Below, one piece after another: positions 48,601-60,113 of a stretch of 64,000 nt of DNA; the stretch's first letter is position 1; each line of letters begins with the position of its first letter. A model generated the notes under the pieces. It was not told the DNA's origin, did not search any database, and worked only from the letters and a program-made list of their open reading frames with translations. The stretch is from assembly GCA_034509735.1 (NCBI GenBank), contig JACGWO010000005.1, positions 26,964,383-27,028,382 of the forward strand, in the 5' to 3' direction. This stretch comes from Sesamum alatum (taxonomy: Eukaryota > Streptophyta > Magnoliopsida > Lamiales > Pedaliaceae). The position numbers and the translations under genes were made by a program.

Positions 48601-49766
48601 GCCATTCGGTTGAGGTTGTGAGGATTTCCTTGTTTGCCATTTCGATAAAAAAGGGTGCTTTTTTCGATCCGCTCAGCATACAACCTTGCATGACGTATGG
48701 CAAGTGGGGAAGTGGCTGAGTCTAGTACGACGTCAAGCTTTCAATCATGGGATTTCTTTTGGAAGGACGAGTTGTCGATCATGTTCGTCTCTTTGCGTGG
48801 AAGGCTTGTAAAAACGCCATCCTGACTGGTGAGAACTTCGTCCACTGTGGGATTTCTCATGCATTGTATTGTCTGGTCTGTGGTATGGACAGGGAGGATG
48901 TTGGGCATGCACTCTTTTTCTATTCATTGGCTAAGTTGATTTGGGCTGTTTCAGAATTGCCTTGGGGTGTGGTGAAGGAGTGGAACAGTGGCTGTGAAGA
49001 TTGGATGCGGGGAGCACACGTGAGGCTGGAGTTGGGGCAATTTGCGTGGTTCCTGATAGTGTGTTGGATATTATGGAACAATCGTAACCAAATTCTTATG
49101 GAGGGCTCTATGGAAGACGCGCGGAATCTCCTTGCCAACTCCAAGAAATATCTTGCAGCCTATGCATATGCCATTACCAAGCCAGCAATTTAACGGGTGA
49201 GAAGGGCACAAAACAACTGGACACCGCCACCACGGGGTATGATCATGATAAATTTCGATGGAGCGGTACATAAGAATGCTCATGGTGCGGGAGTGGGAGC
49301 AATGGCCAGGAACGATACACGAAGCTGTCTGGGATGGTCCTCCAAGTTCTTTCGGGGAGTCCTGGATGTTTTGGCATCGAGGGCAGCAACGGACTTGGCT
49401 CGTGAGCTTGGGGTTAAAGAGGTGATTATTGAGGGAGATTGTGCGTCAGTCATCTTCAAGCTGAAATCGAGCGAGGAGGATGCATCAATTGTTAGCCCGA
49501 TTATTTGTAAAGCTAAATCTATCCTTGCACCACTAGACAAGATTGAATTTCTACATGCCTATCGTGAGTGCTACTCTGTGGCTCACACTATTGCTAAATA
49601 CTCCACCAGCCATAATGATGGATTGGTGTATTTACCTACTGATGCTGGAAACGCCATTGAGGCGGAATTTCTTCAGCATTCTGAAAAAGTTATTTGGTTT
49701 CCCCTTCAAAGAAAGAAAAGAAAAATCAAAGGCAAAACATCACAATTGAACTACATATGTAGATAG
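45619..49766 (+). pseudogene. LINE-3 ORF2: endonuclease, RT, RNase H, disrupted
   Basis: The ATG at 45619 opens MSCLAWNCQGLRGP. The endonuclease is heavily shifted; GFLIGTRC, a DFNEILHE segment and a TFTWSNN segment remain. The RT begins near 46674 (MKDGDRNTRFFHATVTSRRK), with KSPGSDGMPALFFQCYW, FRPISLCNVIYKLASK and HDMSKAYDRVEW. The FADD box, HLLFADDTVIYC, lies near 47665-47700. The RVT zinc region is at 48750-48950. RNase H runs 49197-49766: INFDGAVHKNAHGAG has the first Asp and IIEGDCASVI a later Asp, while the usual Glu lies in a VLASRAATDLA context where Ser appears. At least ten lesions block translation. Confidence 0.85.
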
Positions 49767-49789
49767 TGCTAGAAATAATAATCCTATAA

Positions 49790-51110
49790 AGTTATGTCAT
49801 GGAAGAATCACTACCTTGAAAGTAAAATTACGGTACGGTCATGGTACAATCGTTTGAACCGTTTGCTCTCCAAGGTTAACACAACACTCTCCAGTACGTA
49901 CTTGTGGCAGAGATTTGAAACAAATAGACTGTATAACTCAGAATAGCAACAATAGAAAGGAGAGTAGAAAGTTTCGAATTATTTTTTGTGTATGAATTAA
50001 AAAATCGAGGCCTATTTATAGAAAGGGAAGGCCTCGGTTGTTTTAAAGTATTTACTCCCAAAATATAGGGTTATGGATTCTCATATAGTTATACCATAGT
50101 CCATCAATCTGGAGGTTTGAGTCCATTCCCTGTGAAGTCTCAACGATAATTTCTAGGATCTGCCAAGTTCCTCTCGGACTTCATATAATCCAGGAAGATT
50201 ATTCCATTTTTAAGAGGTCTTTCACTGTACAGTGTCTGATGCGAATATGTCTCCTTTTGCAATTGTATGCATAATTCTTGGCGATTTCAGTAGCAGCTTG
50301 AGAATCACAGTGCAAGGAGACTAGTACAAATGACCCTCACAAGGGCACATCTCCCACCAAGTTTCTCAACTATTTAGCTTCTTGACCATCTAATTCAAGA
50401 GCTATAAATTTAGATTTCATGGTAGAGTGAACAATACATGCCGGTTTCACGGATTTCTACAAAATAGCTCCTTCGACCCAAAGTAAAAACATAACCACTA
50501 GTTGAACTCACTTCGTCACTATCAGTTTCCTAGTTTGCATCACAAAATCCTTTTAACACTACAGGAAATTGATTAAAGTGCAAACACAAATTCATTATAC
50601 CTTCTAGGTATCTTAACAAGAGACAAAGTGCATTCCAATATTTATTATTAGGATTATGAGTATAACGACTTAATCCACTCACATTATAAGCTATGTCAGG
50701 TCTAGAGTAGTTCATGAGAAACATAACACTCCCTATGATTTTTGCATAATCAGTTTGTGAAACACCATTACCATATTATTCTTAAGACATATGCCAGGAT
50801 CATAAGGTGTTCTAATAGCCATTTCATCATGACAATTAAATCTTTTCAGAACTTTCTCTATATAGTGTGATTGACACAAGGAAAATCCACTTTCAATTTA
50901 CCTATTTTAACGCCTAAGATTACACCAGCTTCTCCTAGGTCTTTCATTTCAAACTATGAAGATAGAAATCTCTTGGTTTCATTAATGACCTCCAAGTTGA
51001 TACCAAAGATTAGTATGTCATCAATACTATTCATTTGTCAAAATTATTTCTCTTTGACAATAAAGTTTCTTAAATTATGCAGTGATCATGTGCTTTAATA
51101 TTTCTCTTCG
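49790..51110 (-). mobile_element. Degraded Copia remnant, minus strand
   Basis: Read on the minus strand, this gives the C-terminal RT (SIDDILIFGINLEVINETKR, then FEMKDLGEAGVILGVKIG), MNYSRPDIAYNVSGLSRYTH and an RNase H start, STSGYVFTLG. This is followed by stop-filled sequence and an LTR-like region with a TATA-type ctataaatagg (minus, about 50010-50022). Gag, integrase and the other LTR are gone. It differs from the Copia element at 52.5 kb in sequence, so it is a separate family or an old copy. Confidence 0.75.
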
Positions 51111-52510
51111 AAACTTAATTCGAGTATGCGTTTTCATACTTTAATTTTTTTAAAGTTACCTAATTTATGTAATTATTCTTACGTAATTATTGTTTTTCTT
51201 CTTCTTTTTGTTTTTTTTCCTTGTTTACAATAGCGGATGAGATATTTATTTTATTTTTTTTAAATAAAAATATTTTTTGAGAATTATAGAGATTGCTTTA
51301 ATATATGTTCACTTTTTTAATCTTTTTTAGTAATTTAGATATTAAAGAGACTAATTAATATGACTAAAATAGATTTACTTTTGTTGTAAATTCATTCTTT
51401 GACACATGTTATTTATTAAAATGCTTATGTTACCTTCTGAATTTAATATTTTCAAATATAATGAAAAACTAAGCTTTTTTTAGAATTTGGGTGATTGGTT
51501 GATATTTTACTTTTTGATTCAATTTTTTTCCCTTTTTCTTTCATTCGTTTCCACTTAACATGGCTTTTGATGCTAAATAAATTTTGATATAGTATTATTT
51601 TGTTGAATTCAATCAAACCCTAATGCTTAAGTTATTCAATTAATTCTATTTTTTTTTACTTTTTTTTTGGACTTTAACTTTTAAGTGTGTATAAATTAGA
51701 AACTAACATGGTATTTCTTAAATAAGAAAGTAATATAGCAAACTCTAGAATTTCCTTAGCTTCATGCATTCACTATCTTTTTTACTTTCATCTATAATGT
51801 TAGATGAATGTGAATTATATTTTTAAAAGTATAATTTTTATTTGATATTAATTCATTATCAAAAAATGAGCTTTATTAAAGACGTATACTAAAGAGATAC
51901 AATAGTTATGATTCTTTCATGATAACTAAAAATGAGATACCATAGGTTGTCACTGTTTGAAACTAATCCCTTATTCGAATACGAGAATTATTTAAAATTA
52001 AAAACGAATATGATAGCTTTGATTCTTTTGTGATAAAAGATTCAAAAATTAAGGGCAAAAACACAATACCATTATTTGCATGTTTGTGTCAATAAAATGA
52101 AATATTATCCGCATTATATTTTATGTTGTAATAACTTTTATTAGAATCTTAAATATAAAAGATATAAGCCATCAGTTATAAGTTTACGTTGTCATCAATT
52201 AATTCACAATTTATCTTCTTTAGAGTTTGTACTAAATCTTATTAATATTTTTCTGAATAGTATATTAATATATTACTAAGCTCATACTTCAATTTATTCT
52301 TAATAACTTTCTTCGAATAATGAATATGGTTGTTTCTTAGTCTGTAAAAGTAATACTTATTCAATTATTTTTATCAATATATCTCTTTGTATATACTGTG
52401 ATTAATATGAATTTTAAAAAAATTGTTAATATTGATGAATGGTAATTTGAAGAACGCAAATTGTTTTCATTATCAATCTAAAATATTTCTTTCAATTGAC
52501 TTTCACATAA
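51111..52510. other. AT-rich intergenic DNA
   Basis: I found no coding frame, repeat terminus or RNA gene in this 1.4 kb. Confidence 0.4.
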
Positions 52511-52901
52511 TGTTGAAGTTGAGAGCCAGATTGAAACGAGAGAAACGAGTGTGAGCCATGGAAGTTGTCAAGTTTTTCATTCTGTTAAATTTCTGTTACA
52601 AGCGAGGGAAATGAAACCCTAGCATTTAAATACACGGACTCAGCCTAACTAACTCCCTAACCGCCTCCTGCTTACATGGCCCAATGGGCATTGGTTTAAA
52701 TGACTCATACTGCCAGCGCATAAAACGTCTTTACACTTAAGTGCTGAAAATACAAAAAACGGAAAGCACAAAATGTGATTCTTCTAGTTCTATCCAGCAT
52801 CCAATATGAAGTTGAGGGTTTGACTTCGTGTAACACCATCTTCATCATCTTCCCCGCTGAAAGCCTCAGTGCTACAATCACTCGAGGCCTGTATCTCAAT
52901 A
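52511..52901 (-). repeat. 3' LTR of the Copia element
   Basis: The plus strand begins TGTTGAAGTTGAG and ends CTCAATA, next to the C-run of the polypurine tract (minus strand). On the element strand it would start TATTGAGATAC (expected TG) and end TTCAACA. It matches 57190-57564 along its length, except that the first ~15 bases of the element strand have no counterpart there. Confidence 0.8.
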
Positions 52902-55900
52902 CCCCCCACAAGAGGGACTGGGAGCCAAGGAAACCAGGCCCAACTTGGAGAGGAGAAAAGTAAAGGATTTCAACGGCAGCAATTTCGTGAACAAGTCAGC
53001 AGGCTGGAAGGAACTGTGAATGTGCGACGGGACAATGAATCCCTCTTTATAGGCATCACACAAAAGATGGCAGTCAAGTTCGATATGCTTGGTGCACTCA
53101 TGAAAGACAGGATTCGCCGTGATGTAGAGGGCAGCCTTGTTATCGCAGAACAAGGCAACAGGTAGAGTAAGGATACCAAAATCTGAAAGCAAGTACGAAA
53201 TCCAGCGCACCTCGCAGACACTAGCAACCATGCTGTGATATTCAGCTTCGGCAGTGGAGCGTGACATGGTGGGCTGCTTCTTGGTCTTCCACGACACCAG
53301 TGCATCGCCAAGAAAGACGCAGAAGCCGATGAGAGAGCGGCGGGAATCGGAGCATGAAGCCCAATCAGCATCATAATACACCCGAGGCTCAAAAGTGTTA
53401 TTGGCAGGCATGAAGAGGCCAAGAGATGGACATCCTTTCAGGTAGTGGACAACATGCAGTGTTCCTTCCAGTGAGCATCACAAGGTTGAGATAGGTATTG
53501 ACTGAGCTGCTGTACATAGTAAGCAATATCCGGCCTGGTGAAGCTCAAATATAAGAGGCGTCCCACCAGCCTCCTATAAGAGTCAGGTGTTTGAAAGAGG
53601 GATCCACACTCAGTCGTAGCTTCAGGCCATGTGGAAATGGGGTAGAGGCAGCTTTGGCATTGGAGAGACCATTGTCATTGACAATATCCACAACATACTT
53701 GGTTTGTGCTACATACAAACCCTTGGAGCTTCGGGCAATCTCAAGGCCAAGGAAGTAGCGAGCAACCCCTATATCTTTGATTGGGAACTGAGCATGGAGA
53801 ATGTCCTTAACATCTTGAATATCCTCCAAGACAGGTGCATTGAGCAAAACGCCATGCACATATACAAGAAAGGCAATCAGACCATCGGCACAGGGCTTAG
53901 TGAAGAGGCAATGGTCATGTCCAGATTGGGAGAAACCAAAACCCTTCAGCTTGGAAGTGAATTCGACATTCCATTGCCGAGATGCTTGTTTGAGACCATA
54001 TAGAGACCTTTCTAGCTTGCAAACCATCCTTGCTGGAACACTGTAACCCTGAGGAGGTGTCATGTATATGTCTTCTTCTAAATAGCCATGCAAGAAGGCA
54101 TTATTGATGTCAAGTTGATGGAGGGGCCAATCATAAGCTGCAACAATAGTTAGAAAAATCCGCACGGTGACCGCTTTATCAACAGGAGAAAAGCTGTCGG
54201 AATAATCAACACCCTCCACCTGATTGAATCCCTTGGCCACTAACATGGACTTACATCGTTCAACTGTGCCATCAGCCCTAAGTTTGGTCTTAAACACCAA
54301 CTTGCTGCTAATAGCTTTCTTACCCTCAGGTAGGGGAGTTAACTTCCAGATGCGATTCAATTCAAGAGCATCAAGCTCAGTCTGCATAGCATTCCTCCAT
54401 TCCTCATGCTTTACAGCTTCTGAAAAGAACTTGGGCTCCTGTAAAACTGACAAGGAAGCCACAAAAGATATGTATGCAGTGTCACAGAAGAATAGCAGTG
54501 AAGGATCAGAGGAATTGGAGACAAAGTCATTCAGCCAGGATGGTTTTGGGGATTTCCTAGTGGATCTTCTTAGTACAGGAATAGGGGAGGAAGTAGGTGT
54601 ATGTACAGGCTCAACAATTTGGGACAACTCAGGCTACTGTTGGGATAAAGTGGGATCAGGTGAGCAAGGGTAAGGTAGAGTATGGCTAGGTAAGGATATG
54701 TCCAGTGTAGGGACAGTATGTGAACTAGAGGAAAGAAGAGGGATAGAGTGTAGTGAGGTATTCTGAGGGTTAAAGGCAAAGGGAAAGATAGTTTCATGAA
54801 ACTTAACATCCCTGGAAATGATAGTAGAGTGTGTATCTATGTCATATAGCTTGTAGGCCTTTTGGTACATTGCATAACCCAACAGAATGCATCTGTGAGC
54901 CCATGGATGGAACTTGGATTTGTTGGGATCAAGGTTGGTAGCATAGCTGAGACAACCAAAGACTCGGAGGTGATCATTTGTGGGTGGAGAGCCATATAGT
55001 TTTTCATAAGGAGATTGCTAATTTAGAAGCTGAGAAGGGGTTCTATTTATAAGGTAAGTGGTTGTTAGAATAGCATCACCCCAGAATTTGGTTGGGAGTG
55101 AGGCCTGGAATAGTAGGGATCTGGCTACATTCAGGAGATGTTTGTGTTTCCTCTCAACCCTCCCGTTTTGTTGAGGGGTATATGTGCAAGAAGTCTGATG
55201 TATGATGCCCAGGGATTGACACAAGGTAATGCAGTATTCGTTGTTAAATTCTGAGCCATTGTCTGATCGAAAGGCCTTGATTTTTACATTATGCTGAGTT
55301 TGGACTAAGGCACAGAAAGAGGACAGTATGGAGGGGACCTGGCTTTTGTTTTTGAGCAGGTATGTCCATAGGGATCTACTATGGTCATCTAGGATAGTGA
55401 GTACATAAACACAACCTGAGATGCTATGGGTTCTGTAAGGGCCCCAAAGATCTAAGTGTACAAGATCAAAGGGGGCTGATGCTTGAGAATTGCTAAGGGG
55501 AAAAGGAATGCACGTTTGTTTGGCAAGGGAGCATGTTTCACAGTTTCCAGAAATAGAACATGTAATGTCCCTATCTATTACAACTTTATGAGGTAAAAGT
55601 GTCAGGTCTTGCTTTATGATATAGAGTTTCCTGACCATTGAGCCCACCAATATTTCTTGTTTAGCCCCCAGGTCCTGTAAAACACATTTGTTTTGAGTAA
55701 AAGTGAAACAAAGGGATGTATTTCTGCAAAGTTGGCTCACTGATAGAAGGTTGACAGAAAATTCAGGAATGCACAACACATTATGGAGGGTAATGTGTTT
55801 AGACAATTGTACTGAGCCAATGAATGATACTGCTTTCTTAGAGCCATCAAGAAGGTGGATAGATTGTGTGTGTGGAGGTGTATGATATGAATTGAAGAGG

Positions 55901-55980
55901 GTGACATTTGCACAAATATGATTTGTTGCTCCCAAGTCAATTATCCAACAGCCCAAATCAATTTCAGAGGTGCTGGAAAC
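52896..55980 (-). pseudogene. Copia pol: protease, integrase, RT, RNase H
   Basis: The protease motif reads IIDLGATNHIC, where DSGATNH is usual, near 55935. The integrase DDE residues appear in VHLDLWGPYR, FRSDNGSEFNN and NGRVERKHKH (55440-55150), but the H-x-H part of the zinc domain is missing before CETC. Stops occur at ~55018 (after SQLLN) and ~54630. The RT (54627-53560) has WPLHQLDINNAFLHGYL, but the catalytic box is FLVYVHGVLL, with HG in place of the DD. Two frameshifts near 53560 and 53420 precede RNase H (52896-53411), whose YDADW, TAEAEY and FCDNKAA are intact. Confidence 0.88.
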
Positions 55981-57101
55981 ATTACCTGCAAAGTTTGAAT
56001 CCAGTGTGCATAGTTGGCAAAGTTACTGATTGGATCTGAAGGGGAACCAGCTTTAACCATCTTCAGCAGCTCAGAAGCAAGCTCGGACATATTTGTGTTG
56101 GTATCACTATCACATTGACTTCCTGCAATCCCTGACTTGCAGTCCACATTGGCTACTAGTCCCTTGCTCTGCTACCCCTTCCTTTTCTTGTCCATTAAAG
56201 TCTTATACCAATTAGGTACGCCATGTATCTGGAAGCATGTATCTTGAGAGTGTCCTGGTTTGTTGCAATGAGCACATATGAGGCCTCTTTTATCCACATA
56301 GGGCTTCTTCTTCGTGCCAGATCTGTCCATGCCTTCTCTCATGTTCTCTTTTAAGGCGGTTTGACATGCCATGTTAGGCGAGGACTCAGTGCTCACTGAA
56401 CGTTGCTCCTCCACTGCATAGATCATTGAGAAAGCCTTCTCAATGTTAGGTAGCGGACCCATCATCAAAATCTGACTGTGATCACTGTCATATGCTTTGT
56501 GCAACCCCATCAAGAACTGCATCAGTTGGGTGGACATAGCACGGTCAGCAATAGCCTGGTTAACTCCACAAGTGCAGCTCCCACAGGTGCACTTTGGAGG
56601 AGGCACCAAACACATCAGTTCGTTCCACAATCTTTTCACTTTGGTGAGATAAGCTGTAGTGTTTAGATCCCCTTCTGTCACATTCGAGAGTTATCTCCGA
56701 AGTCTATAGACCATCGGACCATTACTTCTTCCATAGCGAGCTTGGATTTCTAACCATAGCTCGCGGGATGATAAGGCGTACATGAACGCCTCCACGATAT
56801 CCTTGGCAATGGAATTCCATATCCAAGAGGTAACCATCAGATCTACACGTCGCCATTGACCAAAAATCGAGGAACCATACTCCGGTCTAGGAAACATGCC
56901 ATCAATGAAGCCAAGCTTCATTTTCGTTCCGAGCGATACATAGATTGATCGACTCCACATCAAAAAATTGGTACCATCTAGAGGCGAGGAGGTTAATGCC
57001 AAACCGAAATGTTCAGAAGGATGAATGTAAAGCATCTCCGTCACCAGCTGAGCAGCCTCATCCTCTACAGATTGGTTCTCATTCATTGTCTGTTCTGCCA
57101 T
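55957..57101 (-). pseudogene. Copia gag
   Basis: From the ATG at 57101, MAEQTMNENQSVEDEAAQL leads into a Copia-type gag (LDGTNFLMWSRSIYVSLG, LWLEIQARYGRSNGPMVY). An in-frame TAA lies at about 56691. The frame continues from VTEGDLNTTAYLTKVKRLW and has a cysteine-rich CTCGSCTCGV segment. The zinc knuckle is intact: CAHCNKPGHSQDTC near 56250. A second in-frame stop (TAG) lies at 56172, and a frameshift near 55970 joins gag to the protease region. It would form the nucleocapsid of the element particle. Confidence 0.85.
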
Positions 57102-57176
57102 GATCGAGAGTGAATTGATTCGCGCGAGAAAATGGAAGCGATGAGTGTATCAGTATCTAGAGACCTTCACTTTGAA

Positions 57177-57189
57177 GGCTCTGATACCA
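57177..57189 (-). other. Primer-binding site (initiator Met tRNA type)
   Basis: The minus strand reads TGGTATCAGAGCC directly inside the 5' LTR. This is the standard PBS of plant Copia elements, complementary to the 3' end of initiator methionine tRNA. Confidence 0.9.
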
Positions 57190-57564
57190 TGTTGAAGTTG
57201 AGAGCCAGATTAAAATGAGAGAAACGAGTGTGAGCCATGGAAGCTGCCAAGGTTTTCATTCCGTTAATTTATGTTACAAGCGAGGGAAATGAAACCCTAG
57301 CGTTTAAATACACGGATTCAGCCTAACTAACTCCCTAATCGCCTCCTACTTACATGGCCCAATGGGCATTGGTTTAAATGACTCATACTGCCAGCGCATA
57401 AAACGCCTTTACACTGAAGTGCTGAAAATACAAAAAACGTAAAGCACAAAATGCGATTCTTCTGGTTCTATCCAGCATCCAATATGAAGTTGAGGGTTCG
57501 ACTCCGTGTAACACCATCTTCATCATCTTCCCCACTGAAAACCTCAGTGTTGCAATCACTCGAG
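57190..57564 (-). repeat. 5' LTR of the Copia element, outer end missing
   Basis: It starts TGTTGAAGTTGAG next to the primer-binding site and follows the 3' LTR to CAATCACTCGAG. After that the two LTRs diverge at once. The outer ~15 bases of the LTR therefore appear to be deleted, which would also remove the target-site duplication. Confidence 0.75.
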
Positions 57565-59309
57565 ATATTTTACAAAATATAACTTTAATTAATTTATTTT
57601 ACTTATAGCACGAGTCACACCTTAGTTTATTTAAATAATTAAAGTTGCAATCACGATGAGTATGAACATATTTTTAATTTTCGTACATGATGGCCAGCTG
57701 GCCTAGATGCTTTCAGCTATTTCAACGCTCAGAGTTTTCCCACATTTATTATTCTATAGTTTTGGCATTTCATATTATATAAATTAATTAATTATATAGG
57801 TTTCCGCAGACTAAATCTGAAGTACAATTTCTAATCATTTTTCCCATTTCTTATTTTTTATTATGCAAGACATCCCATTCATATTATAAAATGATACAAG
57901 TTCTAAAGATGGTGAGAGTTTCACCATTTTCAATTTGATTATTTATTTATGTCAATTAACGAGCACTAACTTGCCAGTACCTCAATCATGAACGAAACGA
58001 CATTAATACAACTTCGAAATTACATAATAAATCTCAAATTACCAACAATTGAAATAATTAATATATCAATAATCAATATCAAATATTTATGTATTTTTGC
58101 TGTATTTTATTTTTACGTATGAAAATGTATTATGTTGATGTAAAACAATTAAACAGATATTTAATTTAATATCTAAGTAAACTTTTATGTTCATATGCCA
58201 TAAAATTTAGCATTCTAAAGCTACACACAAAATCAGATAACAGAATTTTCTCGCGGCAAGGTTTCCAAACGACCAACTCAACACAACATATTCAAAAAAA
58301 AAAAAAGCATATTCATGAATTATCAAGAAAAAAACTGCACATAAGTTGGGAGTTAACAGAAAACGCCTTTTGCCGTCAAAAATTGCCGGAAATAAAGTTT
58401 TAGGAGTAATTTTGCAATTTTTTAATAGTTTTGGTTCCAAAAAAAAATTCTGTAAATTATGGGAAAAAAAAAATCCCCTACTTTGTGGTATAAAAAAAGC
58501 AATTTAAACCGTCCTAATTGGCATAAAAATTATAATATCTTCATATGTTAGTGTTGGTGCCATAAACAAGGAGTGTGGATCTATATTTAATTTTCCCACA
58601 CCATGGCAATATATATGCTTTCGACTATTTTGATGTCAATTTTTTTTTTTATACAAGATTCAGTTTACTGATATTCTAAAGGTAAATTATGGTCATCTCC
58701 CCAAACTTTGGTATAATTATAAATTCTTTCTCATTATTTGAAAACTTACAAGTACCCCCTTCAAATGAAAAATAATTATATAGTCTCTAGATGTGAAAAG
58801 TAGTACTTTACTCTTAATGATTCTTCAGTTTAAAAAGAAAAATATTTAGAAAAATATAAAATCTAAGGATAGATAAATAAATAATTCATAAATAATATTA
58901 GTCTATAAAAATATTTTAAAGAATTCTAAAAAGTATAAAAAAAATTTACTCTAAACTAAAGAATTCATTCAACACATAGATATTTTCGAATCAACGATTC
59001 AAAGGAAACAAAAGAAACAAGAAATAAATAAATACATTCAAATGAAAAAAAAAAAAATTGTAGACTATATATGTATATATAATATATTCAAATTCGTAAG
59101 ACTCCAAATTACACCCTTTTGATTGTTAGATTACAACCTTACCATTCGACATTTCCAATGCCAATTTTTTATAACGCCAATGAGTGTACATTTATGTTGA
59201 CTTCTCATTCAGCAAATTAAGCAGCAGCATATATAATCTCAAACATCTAAGGTTTGTGTCATGAGTTTGGTACTGTTGTGTGAGTGTCTGAGAGAGAAAG
59301 ATCATCAGA
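57565..59309. other. AT-rich region upstream of the second NLR fragment
   Basis: About 57640-57790 resembles the repeat upstream of the first NLR pseudogene (taaagtt, then gatgg/ggac, ctgg, cctagatgcttt, ttatttca). A half copy of MITE family A lies at about 58679-58765 (ggtaaattatggtcatctcc). Otherwise there is no recognised coding sequence. Confidence 0.45.
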
Positions 59310-59640
59310 ATGGCTTATATTGCTTTGGTTTCTCTCCCTCTCCAGAAATCATACAACTTGTTAACGAGAGGGTTGAGTCTGTAATTTGCCTCGTTGATAC
59401 TCTTCCGAAACTAGACAGCGACGACCTCGAGAGGGTTGAAGCTGTGACAAAGGAACTCATAGAGGCAACATGCAGATTAGAAGATACAGTTTTAGAATCT
59501 TACAGCTACAGGTGGGAAGTGGAGAAGAAAGGGCAGCGATTTATTCCGGTATGGAACTGGTGAAGGTGATGACGGAGCAACTAAGCAAGACGGCGTGGTG
59601 GCCGGAAGAAGTAAAAGATGAGCCTGTGAGAGGTATCTCT
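59310..59640 (+). pseudogene. R1-like NLR N-terminal fragment
   Basis: The ATG at 59310 opens MAYIALVSLPLQKSYNL, the family's typical start. A frameshift near 59335-59345 then moves the frame to EIIQLVNERVESVICLVDTL and LERVEAVTKELIEATCRLED, a coiled-coil segment. A second shift near 59520 gives SGMELVKVMTEQLSK, then a stop at about 59641. Homologous segments in the first pseudogene are MREATFRLQDVLEAHL and IIFFIEMAKKIDEQL. No NB-ARC or LRR follows. A longer frame from 59261 runs through the same codons but misses the family start. Confidence 0.75.
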
Positions 59641-59700
59641 TAAATTCACTCCAAGTAATTTTTTGGTACTACAAGTTAGGCATGCGACAATTTCAATCTT

Positions 59701-59829
59701 ATAAAATACGAATTAAGGTATTTTTGGTCCAAAAAATCATGTGTTTTGCACATGTCTCTTTACAGCCATTAATTTGGAACTAAGAGTACCTAAAATTGTG
59801 GACTAAAAATACCTAAAATCGTATTTTAT
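59701..59829. mobile_element. Tiny inverted-repeat (MITE-like) hairpin
   Basis: ataaaatacgaattaaggta at the left is matched in inverted orientation by a right arm ending aaatcgtattttat. The 30-base arms differ by about three bases. The loop is ~70 bases. It is non-coding. Confidence 0.5.
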
Positions 59830-60113
59830 GGTATTATAAGTACATAAGAATCATGACCACATTCTGTTAACTGTGGACTAAAAATACCTAAGATCGATCG
59901 TGTTATGGAACTGAAATCGTAACCTGAATAAATTGTGGTACAAAAAAAAAGTAAATTACCTAATCTTATGGGACTAAAAAAATCATTTAGCCCATTGGTA
60001 ATTATTAAATCCAATCTTTTCAAAGAAGTTTATGGAAATATATATTGGTAATTAGTGCGTTTCTCGGCATAGGTCCAAGATAGGGAATAAGAAAAATCCC
60101 TACAATATATCAT

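Larger units (their letters stand above)
43518..49770 (+). mobile_element. LINE-3: plant L1-type element with RNase H
   Basis: It has a 5' UTR (43540-43925), ORF1, and ORF2 with endonuclease, RT, zinc-binding RVT region and a C-terminal RNase H. The 3' end fades into an A-rich stretch at about 49707-49740 without a long A tail, and no target duplication was recognised. The 5' boundary is placed after the inverted-repeat element ending at 43517 and is approximate. Multiple stops and shifts make it immobile. Confidence 0.85.
52511..57564 (-). mobile_element. Copia LTR retrotransposon, minus strand
   Basis: Two LTRs of 375-390 bp flank gag-pol in Copia order: gag, protease-like segment, integrase, RT, RNase H. 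On the minus strand the 5' LTR (57190-57564) is followed directly by TGGTATCAGAGCC, a primer-binding site for initiator Met tRNA (57177-57189). A purine-rich tract (ccctcttgtgggggg) precedes the 3' LTR. The LTRs differ at roughly twenty or more positions by eye, so the insertion is not recent. Stops and frameshifts break gag-pol. No target duplication was found, consistent with loss of the outer end of the 5' LTR. Confidence 0.92.

Noticed and set aside
57177..57189. TGGTATCAGAGCC as part of a tRNA gene
   Set aside because: It directly abuts the LTR on the element strand and no cloverleaf surrounds it; it is the Copia primer-binding site.
59261..59563. A 100-residue frame as an intact small gene
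   Set aside because: Its first 16 codons are not family-like. The R1-like start MAYIAL lies at 59310 in another frame, so this is a frameshifted pseudogene fragment.
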